Source: an uncultured Verrucomicrobiales bacterium | Lineage (GTDB): Bacteria; Verrucomicrobiota; Verrucomicrobiia; Verrucomicrobiales; Akkermansiaceae | Direction of reading: 5' to 3' | NCBI GenBank assembly: GCA_937916135.1 | Contig: CALFTQ010000027.1 | Location: 1 to 31,900 of the forward strand | Length of the DNA stretch: 31,900 nt | Part shown: positions 7,337 to 15,383 of the stretch, piece after piece | How positions within the stretch are numbered: position 1 is the stretch's first letter | How the letters are laid out: the number at the start of each line of letters is the position of its first letter | The notes under the pieces: model-generated | What the model saw: only the letters and a program-made list of their open reading frames with translations | Database searches by the model: none | Told to the model about the DNA's origin: nothing | Position numbers and translations under genes: made by a program

Positions 7337-9430
7337 ATGGCAAATAAAGACGAAAAGAAAGCTCCCGTGCTCGACCTGATCGGGGGCAGCAAGAAGAAAA
7401 AGGGGACAGCCCCGAAAGAGGCACCGGCCAAAGCCCCTGCCCCCGCAGCCAGGGAAAGCGCACCGAAGAAAGAAGCGCTGGACCTTCTCTCCCCTCGCAA
7501 GCCGGCCCGCAAGGCTCCGGCTCCTGCCGCCAAGCCGGCAGAACCGGTTCCTGCTCCCAAGCCTGCAGCAGCCCCTGCTCCCAAGCCTGCACCTGCTCCG
7601 GCTCCGGAGACCGCTGCAGCCCCTGAGGTCGCTGACGATGCAGGCAAGGTCATGAACATCAAGGCTCCCATCTCCGTGGCAGACCTGGCCACGCTGATGA
7701 ACATGAAACCTTTCAAACTGATTGCCGAGCTGCTGCCCATGGGCGTATTCGCCAATCCGAGCACCACACTGGACAGCGACCAGGTGGCCGCCCTGTGCGA
7801 GAAGCACGGTTTCACCTACGAACGCGTACGCCGCGAAAAAGGCGCAGGCGTAAAGGCCCCCGTGGAGGAAATCAAGGAACCCGAGGCAGTGGCCGTGGAG
7901 GAAGAGCCTGAGGATTCTCTGAAAGTGCGCACCCCCATCATCACCGTGATGGGGCACGTGGACCATGGCAAGACCTCCCTGCTCGACTACATCCGCCGCA
8001 CCAAGGTGACCGCCGGAGAAGCCGGTGGCATTACCCAGCACATCGGCGCCTACACCGTGAACCACGCCGGCAACACCCTCACCTTCATCGATACCCCCGG
8101 CCACGCCATCTTCACCGAGATGCGCGCCCGCGGTGCCGACGTGACCGACATCGTGGTGCTGGTGGTGGCAGCGAACGACGGTATCATGCCGCAGACGAAG
8201 GAGGCCATCATGCACGCCAAGGCTGCCGGCAAGACCATCATCGTGGCGGTGAACAAGTGCGATCTGCCCGCTGCCGACCCCCTGCGTGTGCGCACCCAGC
8301 TCATGGAGAACGACCTCATGCCCACCGATTTCGGTGGTGAGATTGAATGCGTGGACGTCTCCGCCCACACCGGCTCCGGTATCGATGACCTGCTCGACCT
8401 GCTCTGCCTGCAGGCCGAAGTGCTGGAACTGAAAGCCAACCCGAAGGCCAACTGCCGCGCCTCCATCATCGAGGCCCGCATGGAACAGGGCAAGGGCAGC
8501 TCCGCCACCGTCATCGTGCAGAGCGGCACCCTGAAGGTCGGCATGCCCTTCATCTGCGGCCCCTACTCCGGCAAGGTGAAAACCATGCTCGATGACAAGG
8601 GTCAGCGCATCAAGAAGGCTACACCCGGCATGCCTGCTGAGGTTTCCGGTTTCCTGGAGACCCCGAATGTGGGTGATGAGCTGGTGGAAATGGAGAATGA
8701 CCGCGCCGCCCGCCGCCTGTCCGATGAGCGCCTGGAGGAGCTCCGCCAGCAGCGACTGACCGCCCCCCGCCGCTCCCGCATGGAAGACATCCTGGCCATG
8801 ATGGGCGATGGCACCCAGAAGGCCGTGCTGAAGCTCTACCTGAAGGGCGACGTGCAGGGCTCTGTGGAGGCCATCAAGAAGGCTATCATGGATATCGAGA
8901 GCGAGAAAGTGGAATGCCAGTTCATCGGTGCTGCCGCAGGCCCGATTTCCGAAAGCGATGTGCTGCTTGCCTCATCTTCCGACGCCGTTATCCTGGGCTT
9001 CAACGTGAAAGTGGAGAGCAACGCCGTGAAAGCCGTGAAACGCGAAGGCGTGCAGGTGAAGATTTTCTCCATCGTGTACGAGCTGATTGACCAGGTGAAG
9101 GATGCCATGCTCGGTCTGCTGGAACCCGAAACCCGCGAAACCGTGCTGGGCCACGCCGAAATCAAGCAGGTGTTCAAGCTCAACAAGGGCAAGGCTGCCG
9201 GTTCCTATGTATCCGACGGCAAGATGCTCCGCACTGCCGAGGCCCGCGTGCTGCGCGATGGGCAGGTGGTGTTCGACGGCAAGATGTCTACCCTGCGCCG
9301 CTTCCAGGATGAAGTGGAGGAAGTCAAGGCTGGTCTGGAGTGCGGTATCCGCCTGGCAGACTACAACGATTACGAGGTGGGCGACATCATCGAGTGCTAC
9401 TCCCTGGAGAAAATCAAACAGACATTGTAA
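7337..9430 (+). CDS. infB: Translation initiation factor IF-2
   Basis: 697 residues. This GTPase brings initiator tRNA to the 30S subunit and promotes 50S joining. The N-terminal 105 residues are low-complexity Lys/Ala/Pro. An IF2N-like helical domain follows (about 112-162, ISVADLATLMNMKPFKLIAELL). The G domain has GHVDHGKT (206-213), DTPGH (252-256) and NKCD (306-309), then domains II to IV end the protein. Position in the operon is the usual one, between nusA and rbfA, but ylxR and ylxQ are absent. The upstream sequence (AT-rich, TTTTTTATAAAAC) has no Shine-Dalgarno. The protein is shorter than E. coli IF2 because of its short N-terminal region. Confidence 0.96.
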   Translation: MANKDEKKAPVLDLIGGSKKKKGTAPKEAPAKAPAPAARESAPKKEALDLLSPRKPARKAPAPAAKPAEPVPAPKPAAAPAPKPAPAPAPETAAAPEVADDAGKVMNIKAPISVADLATLMNMKPFKLIAELLPMGVFANPSTTLDSDQVAALCEKHGFTYERVRREKGAGVKAPVEEIKEPEAVAVEEEPEDSLKVRTPIITVMGHVDHGKTSLLDYIRRTKVTAGEAGGITQHIGAYTVNHAGNTLTFIDTPGHAIFTEMRARGADVTDIVVLVVAANDGIMPQTKEAIMHAKAAGKTIIVAVNKCDLPAADPLRVRTQLMENDLMPTDFGGEIECVDVSAHTGSGIDDLLDLLCLQAEVLELKANPKANCRASIIEARMEQGKGSSATVIVQSGTLKVGMPFICGPYSGKVKTMLDDKGQRIKKATPGMPAEVSGFLETPNVGDELVEMENDRAARRLSDERLEELRQQRLTAPRRSRMEDILAMMGDGTQKAVLKLYLKGDVQGSVEAIKKAIMDIESEKVECQFIGAAAGPISESDVLLASSSDAVILGFNVKVESNAVKAVKREGVQVKIFSIVYELIDQVKDAMLGLLEPETRETVLGHAEIKQVFKLNKGKAAGSYVSDGKMLRTAEARVLRDGQVVFDGKMSTLRRFQDEVEEVKAGLECGIRLADYNDYEVGDIIECYSLEKIKQTL

Positions 9431-9435
9431 GAAAC

Positions 9436-9822
9436 ATGGCTACACGACGTCTTGACAAAGTGAACGAGCTGATGAAGCGGGAAATCGGCACCTTCATTCA
9501 GAAGGAATTCGAATGGCCCGGAACCATCGTCTCAATCCTGGATGTCGAGATTACGGAAGACCTCAAGGAAGGCCGCGTATGGGTTGGCGTGGTGGGCCGC
9601 ATGGCCCCCGCCCAGGTTATCGATAAACTCAGCCGCAAGCGCGGCGAGATTCAGCGGGCGGTGAGCAAGCGGGTGGTGCTGCGCAACACCCCGAAGCTCA
9701 CCTTCAAGCACGATAACTCAGCCCAGCGCGGCGTGGATCTGGTAAATCTTCTGGACGACATTGAGCAGAACCTGCCCAAGGCCCCCCCACTGCCGGAAGG
9801 CGAATTCGACCCGGAAATCTGA
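9436..9822 (+). CDS. rbfA: 30S ribosome-binding factor A
   Basis: 128 residues. RbfA is a small KH-like protein that helps mature the 5' end of 16S rRNA and the 30S subunit, notably in the cold. The start MATRRLDKVNELMKREIG matches the family N-terminus, in which a basic helix precedes the KH-type fold. The body has ILDVEITEDLKEGRVWV and a conserved-looking RGVDLVNLLDDI C-terminal helix. The ATG at 9436 is 5 bases after the infB stop. A longer in-frame reading begins inside infB (9340), but that would not match the family. There is no truB or rpsO downstream. Confidence 0.9.
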   Translation: MATRRLDKVNELMKREIGTFIQKEFEWPGTIVSILDVEITEDLKEGRVWVGVVGRMAPAQVIDKLSRKRGEIQRAVSKRVVLRNTPKLTFKHDNSAQRGVDLVNLLDDIEQNLPKAPPLPEGEFDPEI

Positions 9823-9840
9823 TTTACCTCTCATCACCAC

Positions 9841-12800
9841 ATGGCTGGCAAGCTCTCTATCAGACGCGTAGGCAATTTCCTCCCGAGCATGTGTCTGGCA
9901 GGAGTGCTGCTGGTCATAGCAATAATCACTTGGCTTTGCACAGTCGGCCTGCCCGACTGTGCATTGCGCTATATTGAGCAGGAGGCTGCCAAGGCCGGTG
10001 TGCAGCTCACTATCGACAAAATCCGGCTTTCGCCCAGCTCCGGGATGGCGGCCAAGGCGGAGGATGTGGTGCTCACCCTGCCTCAGACGGATGCCGCCCC
10101 CGCTACGCTGAGTATCCGCAAGGCACAGGTGGCTTTCAGCATAGCCCGCATGCTCACCGGGCAGTTCCGCCCGTACAATATCCGCGTGGTGGGCGGCACT
10201 CTTTCCCTGCCGCTGAGTGAGGAGAAGGAGGACAAACTGGAGCTCTGCGACATAGACTTATACACCGTATTCCATGCAAACGGTAAAGGGATTATCTCTA
10301 CTCTCAAAACCAGCCTTCACCACATTTCGCTGGAAACAAAGCTGGTTCTGGCAGACCCGGAATCCGCGATGAAATCGCTCGATTCAGGTGAGAGTGATAC
10401 AACCGAAGCCGCGCAAGGCCCGGCTGAATTGCTGGCCGCTCTCCGACCCCGATTGGAAGAAGTAAAAACACAGCTGGATCTGCAGCAATGGAGTAGCACA
10501 GTTCACCCGCACCTCCAGCTCGACATCATCCAGGGAGATACCTGGAAAATCGAGTTAAGCGCCGGCATCCCGAATTACGAATGGAAGCAATTTCACTTTC
10601 GCGATGCCAAACTCTCAGCCACAATTAAGAACCGGGTCATCAGTATCGACCATCTGAGTTTCAAAACGGTAGCCCCGGATACCTCGGTTACCCTCCAGGC
10701 CGGTTATGACTGGGAGGCCAGAGAACTGGAGTTCACAGCAAAAAGCACAGCACCACTTCTGAAAATCATCCGCGAGCATCTTGCCCCCCCGGAGCAGGCT
10801 ATCCTGAACAAAATTCAGGCAGCACCGGAAAACACCCCGACACTGGAGCTGAACGGCAGTGCCAATCTCGCAGAGGATTATGCCCTGAACAAAATAAGCC
10901 TGCGCGGCAAACTGGAGCACCGGGAACTGATGCTGGGCAACACTCCGGTGAACCACTTGCTGGTGTCTTTCTACATGCTCGACGGACGATTCAATCTCGA
11001 TAACGTCCGGATGACACTGAATGATGGCTACATTTCTGCCACAGCCGGCATCGAAAATGGGCGTGGACACGCCGAGCTGGACGTATCCCTGCCGGATGAG
11101 GTCATGCTGACTCTGGCCCGGGATTTCAGCGACAATGATGAACTGGCCCTGCCGGAAGGGCTCCGATTTGAGGAAAACCTGGTCATCCGCATCAAGGGAG
11201 ACATGCAAGTTCCCCTGTTTGAACCAGGCAAGACACACCTGGAAGACCTGATTCCCACCCTGCACAGCTGCAACGTGCAGTTCAACACCGGGAAAACCCA
11301 TTTTGCAGGCGCAGCTATGGAATCCCCCGCCCTCACCCTGCAGGCAGAAGGCATAGACTACACCGGGGCCGATATCAAGGTGGCCGGCATCCGGCTGGAT
11401 GCAAGGCTGGGCACTGCCGACCACCCGGAGGAGAATGCCGGCGCCTCAGATCTGCTGGTTAATCTGAACCTGAAGGGTATGGAGCTGAGCGAGCAACTCT
11501 CCCGCCTCGGCATACAACAGGCTGACCTGCGCATCAGCGCCACCTCTGCCCACATCGGTGATACCAGACTTCAGTCACTCCACACTACAAGCGGACTCAC
11601 CAGACTGGATCTCAATCTGGACGATGTGGTCGGCAGCCTGCGCTCGGCTGCAATTTCCGCCAGCCTGAAAGCCAAATCCTTTACCCATGCAGATACAACT
11701 GCCAACGGCATCTACCTGAACCTTTCCATTCCCGAAGGCCTTTACCTGGCTGATGCATGGAAAAACATGCAGAAAGATACAGACCTCAGCGCAGAGGTGC
11801 ATGAAATCCTGGGAAATGATGGATTCCGCGCCTGCAACACCAGGCTCATTCTCAATAACATTGCAGAAAACACCATCTCACTGGATTTCCACAGCAAAGT
11901 GGGCGAAGAGGATGTAACACTCCAAGGGACTGCATCTCTGCCGGGTGGTGAAAAAATCAGGCTTGACGCACTCAAACTGAACCTGCCCGCTGCCTCGCTC
12001 AAACCACTCCTGGGAGGAGAACCTCTGGCTGAGCTCAAGCTCCCCAGGCTGATTGAGGCACAAGGTGATGCCCTTATCGATGCGGAAAACGGCTCCATCC
12101 TCGCCGGCCACTTTCAGGTGCATATACCGGAACTGATTCGAGTGTGCAACAATGTGCAGGTGCACAAAGGCATGGAGATTCCTCTCGCGCTGGATGTAAA
12201 TGGCGAATTCACCACTGCTGCGGATGGGAGTATGAACTATGCTGCGGATGTGCATGCTGTCCACCAGGTGGGAGAGCTCAATGTGCATGTGACGGGAGAC
12301 CCGCTGAAAGAATGCCGAATCACCGGGACCAACACCATCACGGTTGATGTGGTCAACGCCCTCATCGACAACGCAGATGCCCACTGGATTATGCGCGATT
12401 TCCGCTGCACGCCGGGAGTGACGCGCACCGTCATCAAGAACATCGATACCACCATACGGTATGATAAAGGCGTGTATGTGCATGCTCTGTGCGATGCAGA
12501 GCTGTACGATATGGATTTCCTGCTCGGCGCACTGCGCGATGTGGAGGATGCCAAGGGTAACCCCACTGGCGAGGAATACCTGCGCACCGATCTGGGCAAA
12601 GACCCGTACACCCGGGTGAAAACGGGCAAATGCGGTGTAGACGTGCTGGTGCGTCTGGATTGCGAGGATGAGCAGGGCAACGCCCTGCCCGACCGCATCG
12701 ACATCCACCTGAACAACCCTGACCTGCTGTATGACAACAAGCCCTGGCTCAAACGCATGGGCTACAAGACCGGAGCTGCCACCAGCCGGATTACCGGCGA

Positions 12801-13917
12801 GGCGGTCCGCTTCGATATCGAAGCCTGCACCATCTCACTGCACAAGCTGAAAGGCTCCTGCTACCCGGCCTATTCCATCGGCATGTACTATGCCCCGCTA
12901 CAGCATTTCCTGGCCGATATCGACCTGCGCGACCCGGCCCGCATCGAGACGGATTACTGCATCTTCCCCATTTCCCGCAGCTGCAAAGTGCCCATGCAGG
13001 GGCTTATCCGTGCCGAGGCAGATAAAAACGCCGGGTTCAAGTTCCTGGGCACCACCATCCCCCTCACCAACTTCAGCGGATTCATCAACATCAGCGATGT
13101 GGATGTCTACCTCGACCGCATGAATGCCCGGTGCTGGGGCGGCACCATGAACGGAGCACTCCGCATCGGATTTTCCGGTGAACACACCACGCTGGACGGC
13201 TACTTTGTGGCCAGCAACATGAATCTGAAAGACATAGTGGCCTCATACGGCGAAGATTTCACTCCCGCTACCTGCAATGGCTACATCCGCTTCCAGGCTG
13301 CAGAACCCACCCTCGAAGCCGTGCGGGCATACGGGCAGGTGCACCTGACGGATGGAGACCTGATGCAGATCGGGCTCTTCCGCCCCATCAGAGCCCTCTT
13401 GTCAGACATGCCGGGCAACCTGGCAAAACTGCAGGAAAGTGTGTATCTTAAGGAGGAGGAAGCCCCCCCCACCTGGGCAGACAAAGTCATCCGCGCCGTG
13501 TTCGACACCGGCAGCAGCGCCATCGACACCGTGCAGGATTCTGCCTACAAAGTCCCCTTTGCAAACCACTTCCTGCGTTACGGCATCGATGAGGCTTTTA
13601 CCAAATTCGATATCAACAACGGGCACCTCATCACGCGCGACATGCGGGCCAAAGGCTACAATCTGGATGTGGGCGTGCAACTGGATATCAACCTGGATGG
13701 ACTCTCCCTCAAGGGAGATCTCTGGCCCAGGATTTCCAGCGTGCCCACCATGCTGATTTCGCCTATCACGATTCTCTCAGACTTCCTGATTGATATCAAC
13801 CTGTACGGTGATTTACTCTCACCTCAATGGGCGTTCGGTCTGAGTAAAAAACTGAAGCGTGAAGATTCCAGTCTGAGTCCGGCCCCCCAGAAGGAGAAAA
13901 CCATTCCGCAACAATAA
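9841..13917 (+). CDS. Very large AsmA/TamB/YhdP-like envelope protein
   Basis: 1,358 residues. One transmembrane helix near the N-terminus (about 12-33) is followed by a very long beta-rich region with alternating hydrophobic and polar strands and no catalytic motif. The composition and layout (a short membrane anchor, VKAxxVxLTLP-like strands early on, and a C-terminal section with FSGFINISDVDVYLDRM, GGTMNGALRIGFSG and SPITILSDFLIDINLYGDLLSPQW) resemble the AsmA-like superfamily. That superfamily is thought to bridge the inner and outer membranes and move phospholipids. A firm family cannot be given without a profile search. It starts 18 bases after rbfA and ends 4 bases before the cardiolipin synthase gene, a pairing that fits a phospholipid role. 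The low Pro/Gln tail looks disordered. Confidence 0.75.
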   Translation: MAGKLSIRRVGNFLPSMCLAGVLLVIAIITWLCTVGLPDCALRYIEQEAAKAGVQLTIDKIRLSPSSGMAAKAEDVVLTLPQTDAAPATLSIRKAQVAFSIARMLTGQFRPYNIRVVGGTLSLPLSEEKEDKLELCDIDLYTVFHANGKGIISTLKTSLHHISLETKLVLADPESAMKSLDSGESDTTEAAQGPAELLAALRPRLEEVKTQLDLQQWSSTVHPHLQLDIIQGDTWKIELSAGIPNYEWKQFHFRDAKLSATIKNRVISIDHLSFKTVAPDTSVTLQAGYDWEARELEFTAKSTAPLLKIIREHLAPPEQAILNKIQAAPENTPTLELNGSANLAEDYALNKISLRGKLEHRELMLGNTPVNHLLVSFYMLDGRFNLDNVRMTLNDGYISATAGIENGRGHAELDVSLPDEVMLTLARDFSDNDELALPEGLRFEENLVIRIKGDMQVPLFEPGKTHLEDLIPTLHSCNVQFNTGKTHFAGAAMESPALTLQAEGIDYTGADIKVAGIRLDARLGTADHPEENAGASDLLVNLNLKGMELSEQLSRLGIQQADLRISATSAHIGDTRLQSLHTTSGLTRLDLNLDDVVGSLRSAAISASLKAKSFTHADTTANGIYLNLSIPEGLYLADAWKNMQKDTDLSAEVHEILGNDGFRACNTRLILNNIAENTISLDFHSKVGEEDVTLQGTASLPGGEKIRLDALKLNLPAASLKPLLGGEPLAELKLPRLIEAQGDALIDAENGSILAGHFQVHIPELIRVCNNVQVHKGMEIPLALDVNGEFTTAADGSMNYAADVHAVHQVGELNVHVTGDPLKECRITGTNTITVDVVNALIDNADAHWIMRDFRCTPGVTRTVIKNIDTTIRYDKGVYVHALCDAELYDMDFLLGALRDVEDAKGNPTGEEYLRTDLGKDPYTRVKTGKCGVDVLVRLDCEDEQGNALPDRIDIHLNNPDLLYDNKPWLKRMGYKTGAATSRITGEAVRFDIEACTISLHKLKGSCYPAYSIGMYYAPLQHFLADIDLRDPARIETDYCIFPISRSCKVPMQGLIRAEADKNAGFKFLGTTIPLTNFSGFINISDVDVYLDRMNARCWGGTMNGALRIGFSGEHTTLDGYFVASNMNLKDIVASYGEDFTPATCNGYIRFQAAEPTLEAVRAYGQVHLTDGDLMQIGLFRPIRALLSDMPGNLAKLQESVYLKEEEAPPTWADKVIRAVFDTGSSAIDTVQDSAYKVPFANHFLRYGIDEAFTKFDINNGHLITRDMRAKGYNLDVGVQLDINLDGLSLKGDLWPRISSVPTMLISPITILSDFLIDINLYGDLLSPQWAFGLSKKLKREDSSLSPAPQKEKTIPQQ

Positions 13918-13921
13918 ACAA

Positions 13922-15328
13922 ATGGAACACATCTCGCAGCTGGTCGGGATTCTGCTCTCAGCGCTGCACATCGCGGGTGCAGGATTTGCATTGCATGCCC
14001 TCTGCCGGCCCCATTCGCCGCAAGGCACCATTGCGTGGATGCTGGGTCTCCTGCTGCTGCCGGGTATCACTGTGCCGCTCTATCTGTTTCTGGGCGTAGC
14101 GCGCATCCAGCGCCACACAACCAGCCGCCACAGCCGAGACAGCATCCAGGCCTTTCTGAAAACGCTTGGTGCGTGGGAGGCGGGAGCCACCCGGCTGAAC
14201 CGCACGCTCTGCCGTTGCACCGGCTACTCATCCTGCGCAGGAAACAGCATCCGCCTACTTCAGGATGGCAATGACACCTACCGAGATCTGCTCCAAGCCA
14301 TACGAGCAGCAAAGCATTCCATCCTGGTAGAGTTCTTTATCATCCGGAATGACCGGGTAGGCTCCACCCTCCGTATTGCACTCGAAGAACAGGCCCGCGC
14401 GGGACTTCAGGTGTATGTCATCTACGATGAAGTAGGCTCACACAAATTACCGGCCGGTTATCTGCGGAGCCTGCGCAAGGCCGGGGTCCGGATCAGCTCG
14501 GTGAACGGCCGGCGTTTCTGGCTGAGCTCCATCCTGCGCATCAACTACCGGAACCACCGCAAACTGGTGGTTATTGATAGCGGACTTGCCTATCTGGGCA
14601 GCCTGAATATAGGCCTGGAATATACACAGAGCAGCAGCCAGCCCTACTGGCGAGATACCTTTGTCAGTCTTAGCGGCCCCATTGTCTGCCAGTGTCTGCT
14701 GAGTTTCGCAGATGACTGGAAACGCGCAACCGGCCAGAATATCGCTCAGCTGGCCACGCCGCAACCCTCAGTCGGGGAACACTGTTGCCAGCTTATCCCC
14801 AGCGGCCCGGAGGACGGCCCGATAAACGCCTGGAAACTCACGCTGCTGGAGATGGCAGCATCCGCACAGGAACGACTCTGGCTCGCTTCTCCATATTTTG
14901 TACCCGATGCCGCCGTGCAGTCGGCCTTGTGCGCAGCAGCCATGCGCGGGGTGGATGTGCGGGTTCTGCTTCCGAAGCGGAGCGATAATCTGGCGGCCGG
15001 CTTAGCGATGCGCACCTTCATTCCCCCCATGTTGGCAGCTGGCGTTCGATTACTGGCCTATGAACCGGGATTCCTGCACGAAAAAGTCTGTGTTGAAGAC
15101 AGTTCTATATGCAGCATCGGTACCGCCAACCTGGACGAACGCTCCCTGCGGCTGAACTTTGAACTTACCCTGCTCATGAATGACAAGCAAGCCACAGAAC
15201 AAGTGGCGGCCATGCTGCAGACTGACATGAGCCAAGCCCGCAGAATCACGCCCGCCGATTGGTACAAAGCGCCGGCTCTCATCCGGCTCCTGTCTCACTG
15301 TTGCAAATTACTCGCACCTGCCTTGTGA
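13922..15328 (+). CDS. cls: Cardiolipin synthase (phospholipase D superfamily)
   Basis: 468 residues. The enzyme makes cardiolipin from phosphatidylglycerol (or a related donor) at the inner membrane. Two N-terminal hydrophobic helices (about 5-28 and 37-60) form the membrane anchor of ClsA-type enzymes. The two PLD active-site motifs are complete: H212-x-K214-x4-D219 in NHRKLVVID and H386-x-K388-x4-D393 in LHEKVCVED, each followed by a GSLN- or GTANLD-type segment. Total length matches ClsA-type synthases. It follows the AsmA-like gene after only 4 bases, so the two are probably made together. The exact donor substrate cannot be read from the sequence. Confidence 0.9.
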   Translation: MEHISQLVGILLSALHIAGAGFALHALCRPHSPQGTIAWMLGLLLLPGITVPLYLFLGVARIQRHTTSRHSRDSIQAFLKTLGAWEAGATRLNRTLCRCTGYSSCAGNSIRLLQDGNDTYRDLLQAIRAAKHSILVEFFIIRNDRVGSTLRIALEEQARAGLQVYVIYDEVGSHKLPAGYLRSLRKAGVRISSVNGRRFWLSSILRINYRNHRKLVVIDSGLAYLGSLNIGLEYTQSSSQPYWRDTFVSLSGPIVCQCLLSFADDWKRATGQNIAQLATPQPSVGEHCCQLIPSGPEDGPINAWKLTLLEMAASAQERLWLASPYFVPDAAVQSALCAAAMRGVDVRVLLPKRSDNLAAGLAMRTFIPPMLAAGVRLLAYEPGFLHEKVCVEDSSICSIGTANLDERSLRLNFELTLLMNDKQATEQVAAMLQTDMSQARRITPADWYKAPALIRLLSHCCKLLAPAL

Positions 15329-15343
15329 GCCCTGTTTTTCTGC

Positions 15344-15372
15344 TGTACAAATCGTGTAAAAAAGATTAGTAT
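15344..15372 (+). promoter_or_regulatory. Weak candidate promoter of the GH36-like gene
   Basis: TGTACA (15344-15349), a 17-base spacer and TAGTAT (15367-15372) lie 11 bases before the ATG at 15384. Each hexamer matches consensus at four of six positions. If used, the leader would be about five bases. Low confidence. Confidence 0.35.
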
Positions 15373-15383
15373 ACCCGGCGGTT

